Origin: Pseudomonas caspiana
Lineage (GTDB): Bacteria > Pseudomonadota > Gammaproteobacteria > Pseudomonadales > Pseudomonadaceae
Direction: 5' to 3'
DNA: 64,000 bases
Assembly: GCF_002158995.1 (NCBI RefSeq)
Contig: NZ_LOHF01000006.1
Span: 47,869 to 111,868, forward strand
The position numbers and the translations under genes were made by a program. Each line of letters starts with the position of its first letter. Position 1 is the stretch's first letter. This document shows positions 35,971-46,336 of this stretch, piece after piece. The notes beneath the pieces were generated by a model, which saw only the letters and a list, made by a program, of their open reading frames with translations, was not told the origin of the DNA and made no database searches.

Positions 35971-38631
35971 TCAAGACAGCAGTTCCGCTTCGCTTTCGCC
36001 CTGAGGCTGAGCCTGCAGCGGCAAATATAAAGTGATGCACGTGCCATGACCATCGATGCCCTGACCAACGCTTATCCGGCCGCCATGCGCGCCGACCATA
36101 CCCTGACAGATGGCCAGACCCAAACCTGTGCCCTGCCCGCCGCGATCACCCCGTGCAGCCGTATAGAACATGTCGAAGATCTTTGCCCGTTCCTCTTCTG
36201 GAATGCCCGGCCCTTCATCACTGACCGCAAAGAACAGCTCGCCATCAATAGCACCGGCTTCAAGTTCAAGACGGCCATTCACCGGCGAAAAACGTGCAGC
36301 GTTTTCCAGCACGTTGACCAGTGCCTGTTCGATCAATGCCGCATGGACATACAGCAGCGGCAGCTCGCTGGGGAGCAAGGTTTTGACCTGCAATGGCGCC
36401 AGCACCGCCCGCAGGCGATTCAGCGCACTGCCGACAATATCCCCCGGCGATACCCAGTCCCGCGCCAGCTTCAACGCGCCGTGACCAAGACGGGTCATGT
36501 CCAGCAGGTTCTGAATATAGCGATCCAGACGCTCGGCCTCGTCGCGCGTGCCCTCGAGCAATTCCCGCCGATCTTCAAGAGGGATGGCTTCGCCCAGCGC
36601 CAGTAGACTGTCGATGCTGCCACGCATGGCTGTCAGGGGCGTGCGCAGATCATGGGACACCGACGCCAGCAAAGCACTGCGTAACTGCTCGGTTTCGCCG
36701 TGCAAACGCGCCGCCTCCAGGTCATCCGCCAGTTGCGCGCGCGCCAGCGCCTGAGCCAGCGGTTGGCTCAGCGCAATCAACAGTCGACGCCGTTGCGCAG
36801 TGAAATCCTGCCCCGTACGCGCACTGACACCCAACAACGCCAACGGTCCGTCTTCGCCGGATAACGGCCACCACCACCAGCGACTGGACGGCAACGTGCC
36901 AGTGCCATAACCGGCAGGTTGATCATGCTGCCAAGCCCAGTCAGCGGCAGCGCGCTCAGACTCAGACAGTTGGGCGCTGCCGCCTTGCACCTTCCAGCCG
37001 TTCGGGCCGTCACGCTCTATCAAGCAGATTTCCAGCTCCTGCCAGCCGCTCAAATGCTGCACGGCAGCGCTGAACACCGCCTGGCGATCCGTGGCGGCCG
37101 TCAGTTTGCGCGACAGGTCGAGCAACTCGCTGGTTTCTTCCTGCGTTTCACGCAAGGCTTGCATCTGGCGACGCTGACGGGCCGCAAGGTTGCCGGTTAA
37201 CGCCGACATCAGCAGGAAAAACAGTAAGGTCAGCACGTCTTCTTCGCGCTGGATACTCAGGGAGAAACTCGGGGTGATGAACAGAAAGTCATAGGCCAGA
37301 AACGACAGAATCGAACAGGCCAGTGCCGGTCCCGTGCTGGTCCGCACGGCCACCAGCAGCACCGCGGCCAGAAACACCAGCGAGATGTTCGGCAAATCCA
37401 GCACGCTGGACACGGCCCAGGCAAAGGCGCTGGCCAATACCGTGGCGATCACCGCTGATAAATAGTCCTGCCAGCGGGCGGGACGCGAAGAACGCACCCG
37501 GGGTTGATCGGGTAAAGGTTCGCTGTCCAGCACGCTGATTTCCAGCCCGTGAGCTTCGCGCAGCAGACGTTCAGCCACCCCGCCACCGAACCAGCGACGG
37601 CGCAGTCGTGGCTGCGACTGACCAACCAGCACCACGCTGGCGCGGCGTTCACTCGCGTGCTGGATCAAGGTTCTCGCCACTTCCCCGGCCCGTAACAACA
37701 CCACTTCACCGCCCAGCCGTTCGGCCAGTTGCTGCGCACTCTGCAGACGGGCACGATTTTGTTCATCGAACGGTCGGCCATTGTCGACATGCACCAGGCT
37801 CCACGGCAGGTGCCGCCGCTGAGCGACACGACTGGCGTGGCGCACCAGTCGATCAGCATGCACATCGCCATCGACGGCGACCAACAGGCGACCACGAACG
37901 GCCGGTGCAGCCTGCCCCAACTGGCGATACCCCTGAGCCAGATCGTCGTCGACCTGAGCCGCAGCCGTCTGCATTGCCAGCTCACGCAAGGCGGTCAGAT
38001 TGGTCTGGGTAAAGAACGCGTCGATGGCTGCGCGAGCCTGCTCCGGCACGTACACCTTGCCGTCGCGCAGACGCTCGAGCAGTTCACGCGGAGGCAAGTC
38101 GATCAGCACCAGCTCATAAGCTTCCTGCAACACCCAGTCCGGCAAGGTTTCCCGGACCTGCACGCCGGTAATGCCGCGGACCTGATCGTTGAGGCTTTCC
38201 AGATGCTGAACGTTGACCGTGGTGTACACGTCGATGCCAGCGGCCAGCAGTTCTTGAATGTCCTGCCAGCGTTTGGCATGGCGACTGCCGGGGGCGTTGC
38301 TGTGCGCCAGTTCGTCGACCAGCACCAGTTTCGGTTTGAGCCTGAGCAGACCGTCGAGGTCCATTTCTTCAAGCGTCACGCCGCGATATTCCGAACGAAC
38401 CATCGGCTGCTGCGGTAAACCGCTCAGCAGCGCCTCGGTCTCGGCCCGGCCGTGGGTTTCCACGACCCCGGCGATCAGCGCCACACCCTGGCGCAACTGA
38501 GTGTGGGCGGCCTGCAACATGGCGTAGGTCTTGCCCACACCCGGCGCAGCGCCGAGAAATACCTTGAGCCGACCGCGCCCGTCTCCGGGCATCTGGGCTA
38601 GTAACGCATCGGCACGGCCGGAATCACTCAT
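35971..38631 (-). CDS. kdpD: Sensor histidine kinase KdpD
   Basis: The 886-residue kinase has the KdpD N-terminal domain with Walker A GAAPGVGKT at 27-35, a universal-stress-protein-like domain near 245-365, four membrane helices near 395-490, a GAF-like domain, then HisKA with His660 (SVSHDLRTPL) and the ATPase boxes (NVLENAARFSP, DEGPGIP, GTGLGLAICQG). It senses potassium limitation and phosphorylates KdpE. A GTG three codons upstream, touching the kdpC stop, is another possible start; the ATG is chosen as the family-like one. Confidence 0.95.
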   Translation of the reverse strand: MSDSGRADALLAQMPGDGRGRLKVFLGAAPGVGKTYAMLQAAHTQLRQGVALIAGVVETHGRAETEALLSGLPQQPMVRSEYRGVTLEEMDLDGLLRLKPKLVLVDELAHSNAPGSRHAKRWQDIQELLAAGIDVYTTVNVQHLESLNDQVRGITGVQVRETLPDWVLQEAYELVLIDLPPRELLERLRDGKVYVPEQARAAIDAFFTQTNLTALRELAMQTAAAQVDDDLAQGYRQLGQAAPAVRGRLLVAVDGDVHADRLVRHASRVAQRRHLPWSLVHVDNGRPFDEQNRARLQSAQQLAERLGGEVVLLRAGEVARTLIQHASERRASVVLVGQSQPRLRRRWFGGGVAERLLREAHGLEISVLDSEPLPDQPRVRSSRPARWQDYLSAVIATVLASAFAWAVSSVLDLPNISLVFLAAVLLVAVRTSTGPALACSILSFLAYDFLFITPSFSLSIQREEDVLTLLFFLLMSALTGNLAARQRRQMQALRETQEETSELLDLSRKLTAATDRQAVFSAAVQHLSGWQELEICLIERDGPNGWKVQGGSAQLSESERAAADWAWQHDQPAGYGTGTLPSSRWWWWPLSGEDGPLALLGVSARTGQDFTAQRRRLLIALSQPLAQALARAQLADDLEAARLHGETEQLRSALLASVSHDLRTPLTAMRGSIDSLLALGEAIPLEDRRELLEGTRDEAERLDRYIQNLLDMTRLGHGALKLARDWVSPGDIVGSALNRLRAVLAPLQVKTLLPSELPLLYVHAALIEQALVNVLENAARFSPVNGRLELEAGAIDGELFFAVSDEGPGIPEEERAKIFDMFYTAARGDRGGQGTGLGLAICQGMVGAHGGRISVGQGIDGHGTCITLYLPLQAQPQGESEAELLS

Positions 38632-38640
38632 ATTGCTCAC

Positions 38641-39213
38641 TCAAAGCTGTGCTTGTTGTTGCGCAGACGGTAACTCATTCAGGCTGCGATTCAAGTTCAA
38701 AACGTTGACCACTGGCGGACCGATCAGCGGCCGCGAGGTATTAGCCTCGATCAAGCTCTGGACTTTCTCCAGAGACAACTTGCGCGCTGCGGCGACCCTT
38801 GCAGTCTGGTACGCCACTGCCTCAGGTGAAAGGTGCGGATCAAGACCGCTGCCGGAAGTCGTCAGCAATGCCAACGGCACCGGCCCCTGAGCTGCAATGA
38901 GTTCTTTTGCGGCATCTTCGCTGATCCGCGTGGCCAATGCCGGATTGCTCGGAGAAAGGTTGCTGGCACCACTGGCGACCGTGGCAAAAGCACCTGCAGA
39001 AGGCCGCGAGTGGAACCACTCGTCTCCGGTGAAGGACTGGGCGATCAACTGCGAGCCACGGACCTTGCCGTCGGCGTCATGGATCAAGCTGCCGTTGGCC
39101 TGGTCCGGGAAAGCGAATTGGGCAATGCCGGTGACGGCCAACGGGTAAACGACGCCGGTGATGAGGGTCATCAAAACCAGAAGGCTCAGGGCGGGACGGA
39201 TGATGGTGGACAT
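38641..39213 (-). CDS. kdpC: Potassium-transporting ATPase subunit KdpC
   Basis: The 190-residue subunit has one N-terminal membrane helix ([20 protein letters not shown]) and a periplasmic domain with the family motifs [33 protein letters not shown] and VNVLNLN. It stabilises the complex and assists K+ binding. The start at 39213 is supported by AGGAT 9 bases upstream. A REP element lies between it and kdpB, stretching the gap to about 120 bases where the subunit genes are usually close. Confidence 0.95.
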   Translation of the reverse strand: MSTIIRPALSLLVLMTLITGVVYPLAVTGIAQFAFPDQANGSLIHDADGKVRGSQLIAQSFTGDEWFHSRPSAGAFATVASGASNLSPSNPALATRISEDAAKELIAAQGPVPLALLTTSGSGLDPHLSPEAVAYQTARVAAARKLSLEKVQSLIEANTSRPLIGPPVVNVLNLNRSLNELPSAQQQAQL

Positions 39214-39252
39214 GGTGAGAATCCTCATAAATTGATTTTGAAATGCAACCTC

Positions 39253-39319
39253 TTGTGGGAGCAGAGCTTGCTCGCGATCGGGTTCACAAATAATCGCGGG
39301 CAAGCCCAGTTCCCACAGG
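39253..39319. repeat. REP inverted repeat inside the kdp operon
   Basis: The arms TTGTGGGAGCAGAGCTTGCT and GCAAGCCCAGTTCCCACAGG are less symmetrical and the loop shorter than in other copies. It sits between kdpB and kdpC and could influence mRNA stability or subunit ratio. Confidence 0.8.
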
Positions 39320-39334
39320 CCCGTTTGCCTTCAG

Positions 39335-41416
39335 TTAAACCAGGTGAAGCCCAACCAGAATCAAATCAATCAACTTGATCCCCACGAACGGCACGACAAT
39401 CCCGCCCAACCCGTAGATCAGCAGGTTTCGGCGTAACAGTTGCGCAGCATTCGCGGCCTGAACACGCACGCCGCGCAGGGCCAGCGGGATCAGCACCACA
39501 ATGATCAAGGCGTTGAAGACGATGGCCGAGAGAATCGCGCTCTGCGGGCTGGCCAGTTGCATGATGTTCAGCACGCCCAGTTGCGGATAGATAGCCGCGA
39601 ACAGCGCAGGCAATATCGCGAAGTATTTGGCGATGTCGTTGGCAATCGAAAAGGTTGTCAGCGCGCCACGAGTCACCAGCAATTCCTTGCCGATCTGCAC
39701 CACGTCCAGCAGCTTGGTCGGGTCGCTGTCGAGGTCGACCATGTTGGCCGCTTCCCGTGCGGCTTGCGTGCCGTCATTCATCGCCATGCCGACATCGGCC
39801 TGCGCCAGTGCCGGGGCATCGTTGGCACCGTCACCACACATCGCGACCAGACGACCGTCGTTCTGCTCGGCACGAATACGCTCAAGCTTTTTCTCCGGCG
39901 TGGCTTCGGCCAGCACATCATCGACGCCCGCTTCAGCAGCAATCGCCGCAGCGGTCAGCGGGTTGTCACCGGTGACCATCACGGTGCGAATGCCCAGTTT
40001 GCGCAGCTCGGCAAACCGTTCGCGAATGCCTGGCTTGACCACGTCCTTGAGGTGAATCGCGCCGATCAACTTCTTGTCGACACACACCAGCAACGGGGTG
40101 CCACCGGTCTTGGCAATGCCGTCTATTTCCCGGGCCAGCGACGCGGGCAAATCACTGCGCTGCATGTCGACAAAAGCCAACAGCGAATCCACCGCGCCTT
40201 TGCGATACACCCGGTTCTGATAGTCCACACCCGACAACCGGGTTTCAGCGCTGAACGGCACGCCGGTGACGTCGGCAGGTTTTGGCTCGACCATCGGATG
40301 CAGGTTGCGCAGGTATTCGACGATGGATTTACCTTCCGCCGTGTCGTCAGCCAAAGAGGCCAGCAGCGCGGCTTCGCTCAGCTCTTTCGGGGTCACACCC
40401 GGTGCAGCATAGAGTGCACTGCAACGGCGGTTACCAAAGGTGATGGTGCCGGTCTTGTCCAGCAGCAGCACGTGCACATCCCCCGCCGCTTCCACTGCAC
40501 GGCCGGATTTGGCGATCACATTGAGACGCACCAGGCGGTCCATCCCGGCAATCCCGATGGCCGAGAGCAAGCCGCCAATCGTCGTCGGAATCAACGTCAC
40601 CAGCAGCGCCACCAGAAACACCAGCGGCAAACTCCCGCCCGCGAAGTGCGCGAAGGGTTGCAGCGTGACCACCACCAACAGGAAGATCAGCGTCAGACCG
40701 ATCAGCAGGATATCCAGCGCCACTTCGTTGGGCGTTTTCTGCCGCTTGGCGCCTTCCACCAGAGCAATCATCCGGTCCAGCGTGGATTCACCGGGGTTGT
40801 TGCTGATGCGCACCAGCAACCAGTCGGAGACCAGCCGGGTATTGCCGGTCACCGCCGAACGATCACCACCGGATTCACGAATCACCGGCGCGGATTCACC
40901 GGTAATCGCCGCTTCGTTGACCGCCGCAATACCTTCAATGACCTCGCCATCGCCGGGAATCATTTCCCCGCCCTCGACTCGCACCACATCGCCTTTACGC
41001 AGGATGCTGGCGTTGACCACGCTGAAACGGCCCGACTCGTCACGACGACGCGCCGTCAGGCCTTCGCTGCCTGCTTTGAGGCTATCGGCCCGCGCCTTGC
41101 CGCGCCCTTCCGCCAAAGCTTCGGCGAAGTTGGCGAACAGCACGGTGAACCACAGCCACAGGGCGATCTGTACCGCAACGCCAGTGGACACTGCCGGATC
41201 GGGAATCAGGCACAGCACGGTGGTGAGGATTGCAGTCAGTTCCACCACCAGCATGACCGGTGAACGTGCTAACTGACGAGGATCGAGTTTAACGAACGCC
41301 TGGATCAGCGCCGGGCGCCACAAGGCGGCGAAGCCGGTTTTCACAGCCTCGGTTGCAGGCTGCGCTTGCACTGGTTTTGGTTCGGGAGATGCGGGTTTGG
41401 CAATGTGCATATTCAT
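39335..41416 (-). CDS. kdpB: Potassium-transporting P-type ATPase subunit KdpB
   Basis: The 693-residue catalytic subunit has the actuator loop TGESAPV, the phosphorylation motif [13 protein letters not shown], the nucleotide-domain [10 protein letters not shown] and the hinge [30 protein letters not shown]. Six to seven membrane helices are spread across it. It couples ATP hydrolysis to K+ uptake through KdpA. It follows kdpA by ten bases. Confidence 0.96.
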   Translation of the reverse strand: MNMHIAKPASPEPKPVQAQPATEAVKTGFAALWRPALIQAFVKLDPRQLARSPVMLVVELTAILTTVLCLIPDPAVSTGVAVQIALWLWFTVLFANFAEALAEGRGKARADSLKAGSEGLTARRRDESGRFSVVNASILRKGDVVRVEGGEMIPGDGEVIEGIAAVNEAAITGESAPVIRESGGDRSAVTGNTRLVSDWLLVRISNNPGESTLDRMIALVEGAKRQKTPNEVALDILLIGLTLIFLLVVVTLQPFAHFAGGSLPLVFLVALLVTLIPTTIGGLLSAIGIAGMDRLVRLNVIAKSGRAVEAAGDVHVLLLDKTGTITFGNRRCSALYAAPGVTPKELSEAALLASLADDTAEGKSIVEYLRNLHPMVEPKPADVTGVPFSAETRLSGVDYQNRVYRKGAVDSLLAFVDMQRSDLPASLAREIDGIAKTGGTPLLVCVDKKLIGAIHLKDVVKPGIRERFAELRKLGIRTVMVTGDNPLTAAAIAAEAGVDDVLAEATPEKKLERIRAEQNDGRLVAMCGDGANDAPALAQADVGMAMNDGTQAAREAANMVDLDSDPTKLLDVVQIGKELLVTRGALTTFSIANDIAKYFAILPALFAAIYPQLGVLNIMQLASPQSAILSAIVFNALIIVVLIPLALRGVRVQAANAAQLLRRNLLIYGLGGIVVPFVGIKLIDLILVGLHLV

Positions 41417-41426
41417 GGTCGGCTCC

Positions 41427-43121
41427 TCAGAAACCCAGACTCAAATGTTCGGCAATCGGCCCTAGAGCCAGGGTTGGCAGGAACGTCAGGCCGCCGACAA
41501 TCAGGATCGTCATGGTCAGCAAGGTGACGAACAGCGGGCCGTGGGTCGGGAAGCTGTTCAGGCCCAGCGGCGCACTCTTCTTCATCGCCAGACTGCCAGC
41601 CAGCGCCAGCACCGGCAGGATGTAGCCGAAGCGACCGATGAACATCGCGAGACTGAGCATCAAATTGTGGAATACGGTGTTGGCGCTGAAGCCACCAAAT
41701 GCCGAACCGTTATTGGCTGTGGCCGAGGTATAGGCGTACAGCAACTGACTGAAACCATGCGGGCCGGGGTTACTGACCGACGCTATCGAGCCAGGCAGAC
41801 TCGCGGCGATGGCGCCCAGTACCAGCACGCCCACCGGCATTACCAGCAAGGTAGCGACCAACAGCTTGACCTCTTGTGCTTGCAGCTTTTTACCGAGGTA
41901 TTCGGGGGTACGGCCGATCATCAACCCAGCCAGAAACACGGCGATCAGCACATTGAGCAGCATGCCGTTCAGGCCCACGCCGACGCCGCCGAAGATCACT
42001 TCGCCAACCATCATGTTGGCCAGCGCAACCATGCCGCTCAGCGGGTTGAGGCTGTCATGCATGCCATTCACCGAGCCGTTGGACGCCGCCGTGGTCGCCG
42101 TCGCCCACAACACCGTGCCGGTTGTGCCAAAACGGCTTTCCTTGCCTTCCAGAGGTGCGGTCTGCTCCACGTTGGCGACATTCAACGTCGGATTAGGCTG
42201 ATATTCGGCCCACATCGACACGGCACCGCCGATCAGCAGCAGGGTCAGCATGCAGGCCATGATCGCCCGGCTCTGGCGCATATCTTTGACGTAGTGGCCG
42301 AAGGTGAACACCAGCGCCGCCGGAATCATCAGAATCGACGCCAGCTGAAACAGGTTGCTCCACGCGGTCGGGTTCTCGAACGGATGCGCCGAGTTGACGC
42401 CGAAGAAGCCGCCGCCGTTGGTGCCGAGTTGTTTGATCGCGATCTGGCTGGCAGCCGGCCCCATCGGCAGGCTTTGATCAGCGCCCTGCAGAGTCAGCGC
42501 ATCAATGTAGTGAGCGAAGCTTTGCGGCACGCCCTGCCAGACCAGCAACAACGCCAACACGATGCACAATGGCAGCAAGCCGTAGAGTGTGACGCGGGTC
42601 ATGTCGGTCCAGAAGTTGCCGAGATTCTGCGTCGAGCGACGGCTGATACCCCGGCAGAACGCCAACAACACGGCGATACCGGTGGCAGCGCTGACGAAGT
42701 TCTGCACGGTCAGGCCAGCCATCTGGCTCAGGTAACTCAACGACGCTTCGCCGCTGTAGGCCTGCCAGTTGGTGTTGGTGACGAAACTCATGGCGGTGTT
42801 GAACGCCAGTGACCATTCCATGCCTGGCAATTGCTGCGGGTTAAGCGGCAAAGCGCCCTGCCCCAACAGCATCGCGAACAGCAGGATGAAACCGGCAAGG
42901 TTGAAGGCCAACAAGGCCCAGAGATAGGTTTTCCAGTTCTGCTCGACAGCCGTATCAACTCCCGACAGGCGATAGCAGAGGTTTTCAACCGGTCGCAGAA
43001 CCGGCGTCAGCCAGGTGCGTTCGCCCTCCACCACTCGGTAATAGAAGCGCCCCAACAATGGCGCGGGCAGCAGAACCAGTGCGAGGAAGGCCAGAATCAA
43101 TAGATAGTCATAACTGTGCAT
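41427..43121 (-). CDS. kdpA: Potassium-transporting ATPase subunit KdpA
   Basis: The 564-residue K+-channel-like subunit has about ten membrane helices and the four selectivity-filter-like loops, among them [48 protein letters not shown] and [13 protein letters not shown]. The start at 43121 has AGGAG ten bases upstream; an upstream extension in the same frame overlaps kdpF and is spurious. It begins 13 bases after the kdpF stop. Confidence 0.96.
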   Translation of the reverse strand: MHSYDYLLILAFLALVLLPAPLLGRFYYRVVEGERTWLTPVLRPVENLCYRLSGVDTAVEQNWKTYLWALLAFNLAGFILLFAMLLGQGALPLNPQQLPGMEWSLAFNTAMSFVTNTNWQAYSGEASLSYLSQMAGLTVQNFVSAATGIAVLLAFCRGISRRSTQNLGNFWTDMTRVTLYGLLPLCIVLALLLVWQGVPQSFAHYIDALTLQGADQSLPMGPAASQIAIKQLGTNGGGFFGVNSAHPFENPTAWSNLFQLASILMIPAALVFTFGHYVKDMRQSRAIMACMLTLLLIGGAVSMWAEYQPNPTLNVANVEQTAPLEGKESRFGTTGTVLWATATTAASNGSVNGMHDSLNPLSGMVALANMMVGEVIFGGVGVGLNGMLLNVLIAVFLAGLMIGRTPEYLGKKLQAQEVKLLVATLLVMPVGVLVLGAIAASLPGSIASVSNPGPHGFSQLLYAYTSATANNGSAFGGFSANTVFHNLMLSLAMFIGRFGYILPVLALAGSLAMKKSAPLGLNSFPTHGPLFVTLLTMTILIVGGLTFLPTLALGPIAEHLSLGF

Positions 43122-43134
43122 GGCGACTCGACTC

Positions 43135-43224
43135 CTAGTTCTGGCCAGCGCGTAGTAGCGCGACCAGTAGGTAGATGAATAATCCAGCAGCCAATAACAG
43201 CGATACCCCGTCCACAACGCTCAT
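43135..43224 (-). CDS. kdpF: KdpF, small membrane subunit of the K+-ATPase
   Basis: A 29-residue frame encodes one hydrophobic helix (SVVDGVSLLLAAGLFIYLLV followed by ALLRAGQN), the usual form of KdpF, a lipid-like stabiliser of the complex. GGAG lies 8 bases before the ATG, and kdpA starts 13 bases after its stop. It is too short for routine gene finders, but position, length and sequence leave little doubt. Confidence 0.93.
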   Translation of the reverse strand: MSVVDGVSLLLAAGLFIYLLVALLRAGQN

Positions 43225-43672
43225 CGAATTACTCCGTCTCTACGGCGATTGCCGCGTGTGGTTAATTGTCGGGAGAGTGGGTGTAAAGGAACGAGAGCGA
43301 GGGGTGGGGAGTGGCGTAAAGATGCCGTAAAGAAGAGGGATTGGAACCGCCGAGAGCGGACTTGCACATATCCATTACCGCGGTCTTGCTGATATTGGTT
43401 GCGCTTTTACAGCGCCTCACTTTTGAACAGCGTGTATGGACCGGCTTCCGGAACCAAAAGTGACGCGCCGTAAGGACGCAACCAATAGAAGCCATGACCG
43501 TGGCAACGGATATGTACACACATTTTGTACCAACCCCGATACATTCCAGACACGCCCCCGACACCCCCTCACGTCACCCTTTCGCCGCGCCTCCCGGCGA
43601 AGTAGCATGGCGGGTAGCGTTGATCTTCAATAGCGGCCAGTGATGGCGGCATCACCAGGCAGCAGTCGCATC
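43225..43672. other. Divergent regulatory region between kdpF and a two-component regulator gene
   Basis: About 450 bases without a supported gene. The left part holds three TTTAC repeats on the minus strand that may form the KdpE target. The right part must carry the promoter of the response regulator gene. No REP element or RNA gene is seen. Confidence 0.5.
43283..43331 (-). promoter_or_regulatory. Candidate KdpE-binding region
   Basis: On the minus strand TTTAC occurs at 43331-43327, 43320-43316 and 43287-43283; the first two are 11 bases apart, about one helical turn (TTTACGGCATCTTTACGCC). Enterobacterial KdpE sites contain similar T-rich TTTACA direct repeats. The region lies 60-107 bases upstream of kdpF. 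Confidence 0.4.
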
Positions 43673-44425
43673 ATGCAACCAACTCCCGACACTTCAGCTC
43701 CAGCCCCACAGAACACCGAACAACGCTGGAACACCCGCGCCCTGATCGTCGACGACGACGTCCCCATCCGTGAACTGCTTTGCGACTACCTGGCACGCTT
43801 CAACATCCAGTGCCGGGGCGTGACCGACGGTACCGAAATGCGCCTGGCTCTCGAGGAAGAAAATTTCGACGTCATCGTCCTCGACCTGATGCTGCCTGGC
43901 GAAGATGGCCTGTCACTGTGCCGCTGGCTGCGCAGCACCTCGGACATCCCGATTCTGATGCTCACTGCCCGTTGCGAGCCCACCGACCGGATTATCGGCC
44001 TGGAGCTGGGTGCCGACGACTACATGGCCAAGCCTTTTGAACCACGGGAACTGGTGGCACGCATCCAGACGGTGTTGCGCCGTGTACGCGACGACCGCAA
44101 CGATGAACGATCTACCGTGCGTTTCGATGCCTGGCGTCTTAACAGCGTGCTGCGCCAGTTGATCGCTGCCGATGGTCTGGTGGTGCCCCTGTCCAACGCC
44201 GAGTTCCGTTTGCTACGCGTGTTTCTGGAACGTCCGCGCCGGGTACTGAGCCGCGAACAACTACTCGACGCCGCACGCGGTCGCTCCATTGAGGCCTTTG
44301 ACCGCAGCATCGATCTGCTGGTCTCGCGCCTTCGTCAGAAGCTCGGCGATGATCCGAAAAATCCACAGTTGATCAAGACCGTTCGCGGTGAGGGTTACCT
44401 GTTCGACGCAAGGGATATTGGTTGA
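43673..44425 (+). CDS. OmpR-family response regulator
   Basis: The 250-residue protein has a receiver domain (ALIVDDDVPIRELL; phosphoacceptor Asp in VIVLDLMLPGEDG; Lys in YMAKPFEPRE) and a C-terminal winged helix (SNAEFRLLRVFLERPRRVLS; SIDLLVSRLRQKLGDDP). Starts at 43640 (GTG) or 43643 (ATG) are possible; none has a clear ribosome site, and this one gives the usual family length. Its stop overlaps the start of a sensor kinase gene, so they form a two-component pair. The target is unknown; the EF-hand gene downstream is a candidate. Confidence 0.9.
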   Translation: MQPTPDTSAPAPQNTEQRWNTRALIVDDDVPIRELLCDYLARFNIQCRGVTDGTEMRLALEEENFDVIVLDLMLPGEDGLSLCRWLRSTSDIPILMLTARCEPTDRIIGLELGADDYMAKPFEPRELVARIQTVLRRVRDDRNDERSTVRFDAWRLNSVLRQLIAADGLVVPLSNAEFRLLRVFLERPRRVLSREQLLDAARGRSIEAFDRSIDLLVSRLRQKLGDDPKNPQLIKTVRGEGYLFDARDIG

Positions 44426-45483
44426 TCCGTTCTGCTGACACACTCTTCGCCCGCCTGTTCGGGGGAGCGTTGATTGCTATTTTACTTGCGCACCTGCTGG
44501 CGTTCATGTGGTTCAGATTCTATGGATTCCCGCCACCGCCGCCTCCGCCCATGTCCGAACAGTCAGGGCAACATATCGACGGGGCTAATTTTCAGCGTCC
44601 GGAAGATGGTCCACCGCACGACCGCCGACCACCGTTTCTTCGGGGCCCTGTGGTGCCGCTCATCTTCCAGCTGATTACTCTGGTGATCGCTGCATGGTAT
44701 GGCGCCAAGGCATTGAGCAGGCCTATTCAGCGTTTGAGCAATGCCGCCGAAAGACTCAGCGAAAATCTCGACAGCTCGCCCATGGAAGTCAAAGGTCCGC
44801 TGGAAGCACGTCAGGCGGCACAGACGTTCAACCTGATGCAGCAACGTATACGCGAGCAGGTGCAGCAGCGCGGGCGCATGCTGGCAGCGGTTTCCCATGA
44901 CCTGCGCACGCCACTCTCGCGCCTGAAACTGCGGGTCGAGCAGATCGACGAGCCAAAACTGCACGGGCAGATGACTCAGGATCTGAACGACATGATTGGC
45001 ATGCTCGATGCCACCCTGACCTACCTGAATGAGCAGCGCACCAGTGAAATCGTGCAGTTATTCGACCTGCAGGCCCTGATCGAATCCTTGGCTGAGAACG
45101 CCCAGGACAATGGTGATGACGTTCAAGCCAGCGGACAGTGCCTGCCGCTCAAGACGCACCCCATGGCGCTGCGCTCGTGCATCAATAACCTGATCGACAA
45201 TGCCCTGCGGTATGCGGGTCAGGCGCGGGTCGAGATTATTGATGGCGCGCAACACGTACGCGTCATGGTGATTGATCACGGCCCGGGGATTGGCGTCGAG
45301 CACCACGAAGCCGTGTTTGAGCCCTTCTACCGGCTGGAAGGCTCGCGTAATCGCAACTCCGGTGGCGTCGGCATGGGCATGACCATCGCCCGTGACGCAG
45401 CGCGACGGATGGGTGGCGAGCTGTCACTGGCACAGACGCCTGGCGGTGGCCTGACCGTATTACTCGTCTTGCCGCGCTTCTGA
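44422..45483 (+). CDS. Sensor histidine kinase, EnvZ-like layout, with TTG start
   Basis: The 353-residue kinase has a first membrane helix at 11-33, a short periplasmic loop of about 45 residues with a run of seven prolines (37-43) and acidic/basic residues, a second helix at 77-94, a HAMP domain, HisKA with His159 (AAVSHDLRTPLSRL) and the ATPase boxes (NLIDNALRYAG, DHGPGIG, GGVGMGMTIA). The TTG start overlaps the regulator stop (TTGA); any later ATG would remove the first helix. The small, proline-rich sensor loop has no recognised ligand fold. Confidence 0.9.
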   Translation: MIRSADTLFARLFGGALIAILLAHLLAFMWFRFYGFPPPPPPPMSEQSGQHIDGANFQRPEDGPPHDRRPPFLRGPVVPLIFQLITLVIAAWYGAKALSRPIQRLSNAAERLSENLDSSPMEVKGPLEARQAAQTFNLMQQRIREQVQQRGRMLAAVSHDLRTPLSRLKLRVEQIDEPKLHGQMTQDLNDMIGMLDATLTYLNEQRTSEIVQLFDLQALIESLAENAQDNGDDVQASGQCLPLKTHPMALRSCINNLIDNALRYAGQARVEIIDGAQHVRVMVIDHGPGIGVEHHEAVFEPFYRLEGSRNRNSGGVGMGMTIARDAARRMGGELSLAQTPGGGLTVLLVLPRF

Positions 45484-45598
45484 GCAGAACGGGTATCGGC
45501 GTCGATACAAACACTAAACACCCTCGACATGAGCGACCTAGAGGCTTGATAAGCCGGTGCACCATTACCGGATCAATCAACCTGAGGGAGTCAGCCCG

Positions 45599-46327
45599 AT
45601 GATCAGTGGCGTCAGTAGTAACAGCTATTCGAGCTACACCAGCTCAAGCGCGAGTACCGCCGCGAGCAAGAAATTCCAGGAGCAATTGCTCGCCAAACTG
45701 GACACCGATGGCGACGGCAGTATCAGCGAGGACGAATTGAGTGCGGCCAATTCGTCGTCCGACAGCAAGGACGGTATTACCGTCAGCCTGAGCGAAGCGT
45801 TCAGCAGCCTGGACGCCAACGAAGATGACAGCCTCGACGCCGATGAGCTGGCTGCAATATCGGCACCGCCTCCGCCACCTCCAGGCGGCGCGCCAGCAAC
45901 CGATGTTGCGGAGGACCTGCTCAGCGCGCTGGACACCGACGGCGACGGCACGATCAGCAGCGACGAACTGACCGCTGGTTTGAGCAGCGCCGACAGCGCG
46001 CAGGTGTTTGATGCACTGGACACCAACAAGGACGGCACCGTCAGCCTCGAAGAACTGACCGCCAGCCTGCAACCGCAACAGCCTCCTGCTCCGCAGGTTG
46101 CGGCCCAACAAGCCAGCGATGAGTTGTTTGGCTCCTTGGACACTGATGGCGATGGCAGCATCAGCGCTGACGAACTGACCAGTGCCCTGACCGCAACGTC
46201 AAACGGCAGTACCAGTTCCGCTAACAAAACCTCTGAAGCCCTGAACCGCATGGTCGCAGCGCTGACCGAGCGTTACGACACCAGCGGCAGCAAGCCCGTT
46301 GGCAAGTACCTCGACACGGCTGCTTGA
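45599..46327 (+). CDS. Five-EF-hand calcium-binding protein
   Basis: The 242-residue acidic protein has five EF-hand loops at about 35-46 (DTDGDGSISEDE), 72-83 (DANEDDSLDADE), 112-123 (DTDGDGTISSDE), 141-152 (DTNKDGTVSLEE) and 181-192 (DTDGDGSISADE); the second has an unusual acidic loop. The start is a Ser/Tyr/Thr-rich 25 residues with no standard signal peptide, and two Pro-rich linkers separate the hands. The layout resembles EF-hand proteins of the XopAW type, one of which is a secreted Xanthomonas effector, but no secretion system is encoded here. It follows the two-component pair by 115 bases. A GGGAG ribosome site supports the start. Confidence 0.88.
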   Translation: MISGVSSNSYSSYTSSSASTAASKKFQEQLLAKLDTDGDGSISEDELSAANSSSDSKDGITVSLSEAFSSLDANEDDSLDADELAAISAPPPPPPGGAPATDVAEDLLSALDTDGDGTISSDELTAGLSSADSAQVFDALDTNKDGTVSLEELTASLQPQQPPAPQVAAQQASDELFGSLDTDGDGSISADELTSALTATSNGSTSSANKTSEALNRMVAALTERYDTSGSKPVGKYLDTAA

Positions 46328-46336
46328 TGTGAGACC

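Noticed and set aside
39440..41263. Long open frame (607 codons) antisense to kdpB
   Set aside because: It exactly shadows a certain P-type ATPase gene, is rich in Gln, His and Arg as expected from reverse reading of GC-rich codons, and has no family motif.
41541..42812. Open frame of 423 codons antisense to kdpA
   Set aside because: Very Gln/His/Arg-rich, lies wholly inside kdpA, no ribosome site.
43122..43217. N-terminal extension of kdpA
   Set aside because: It overlaps kdpF in another frame, lacks hydrophobic character, and the internal ATG has a good ribosome site.
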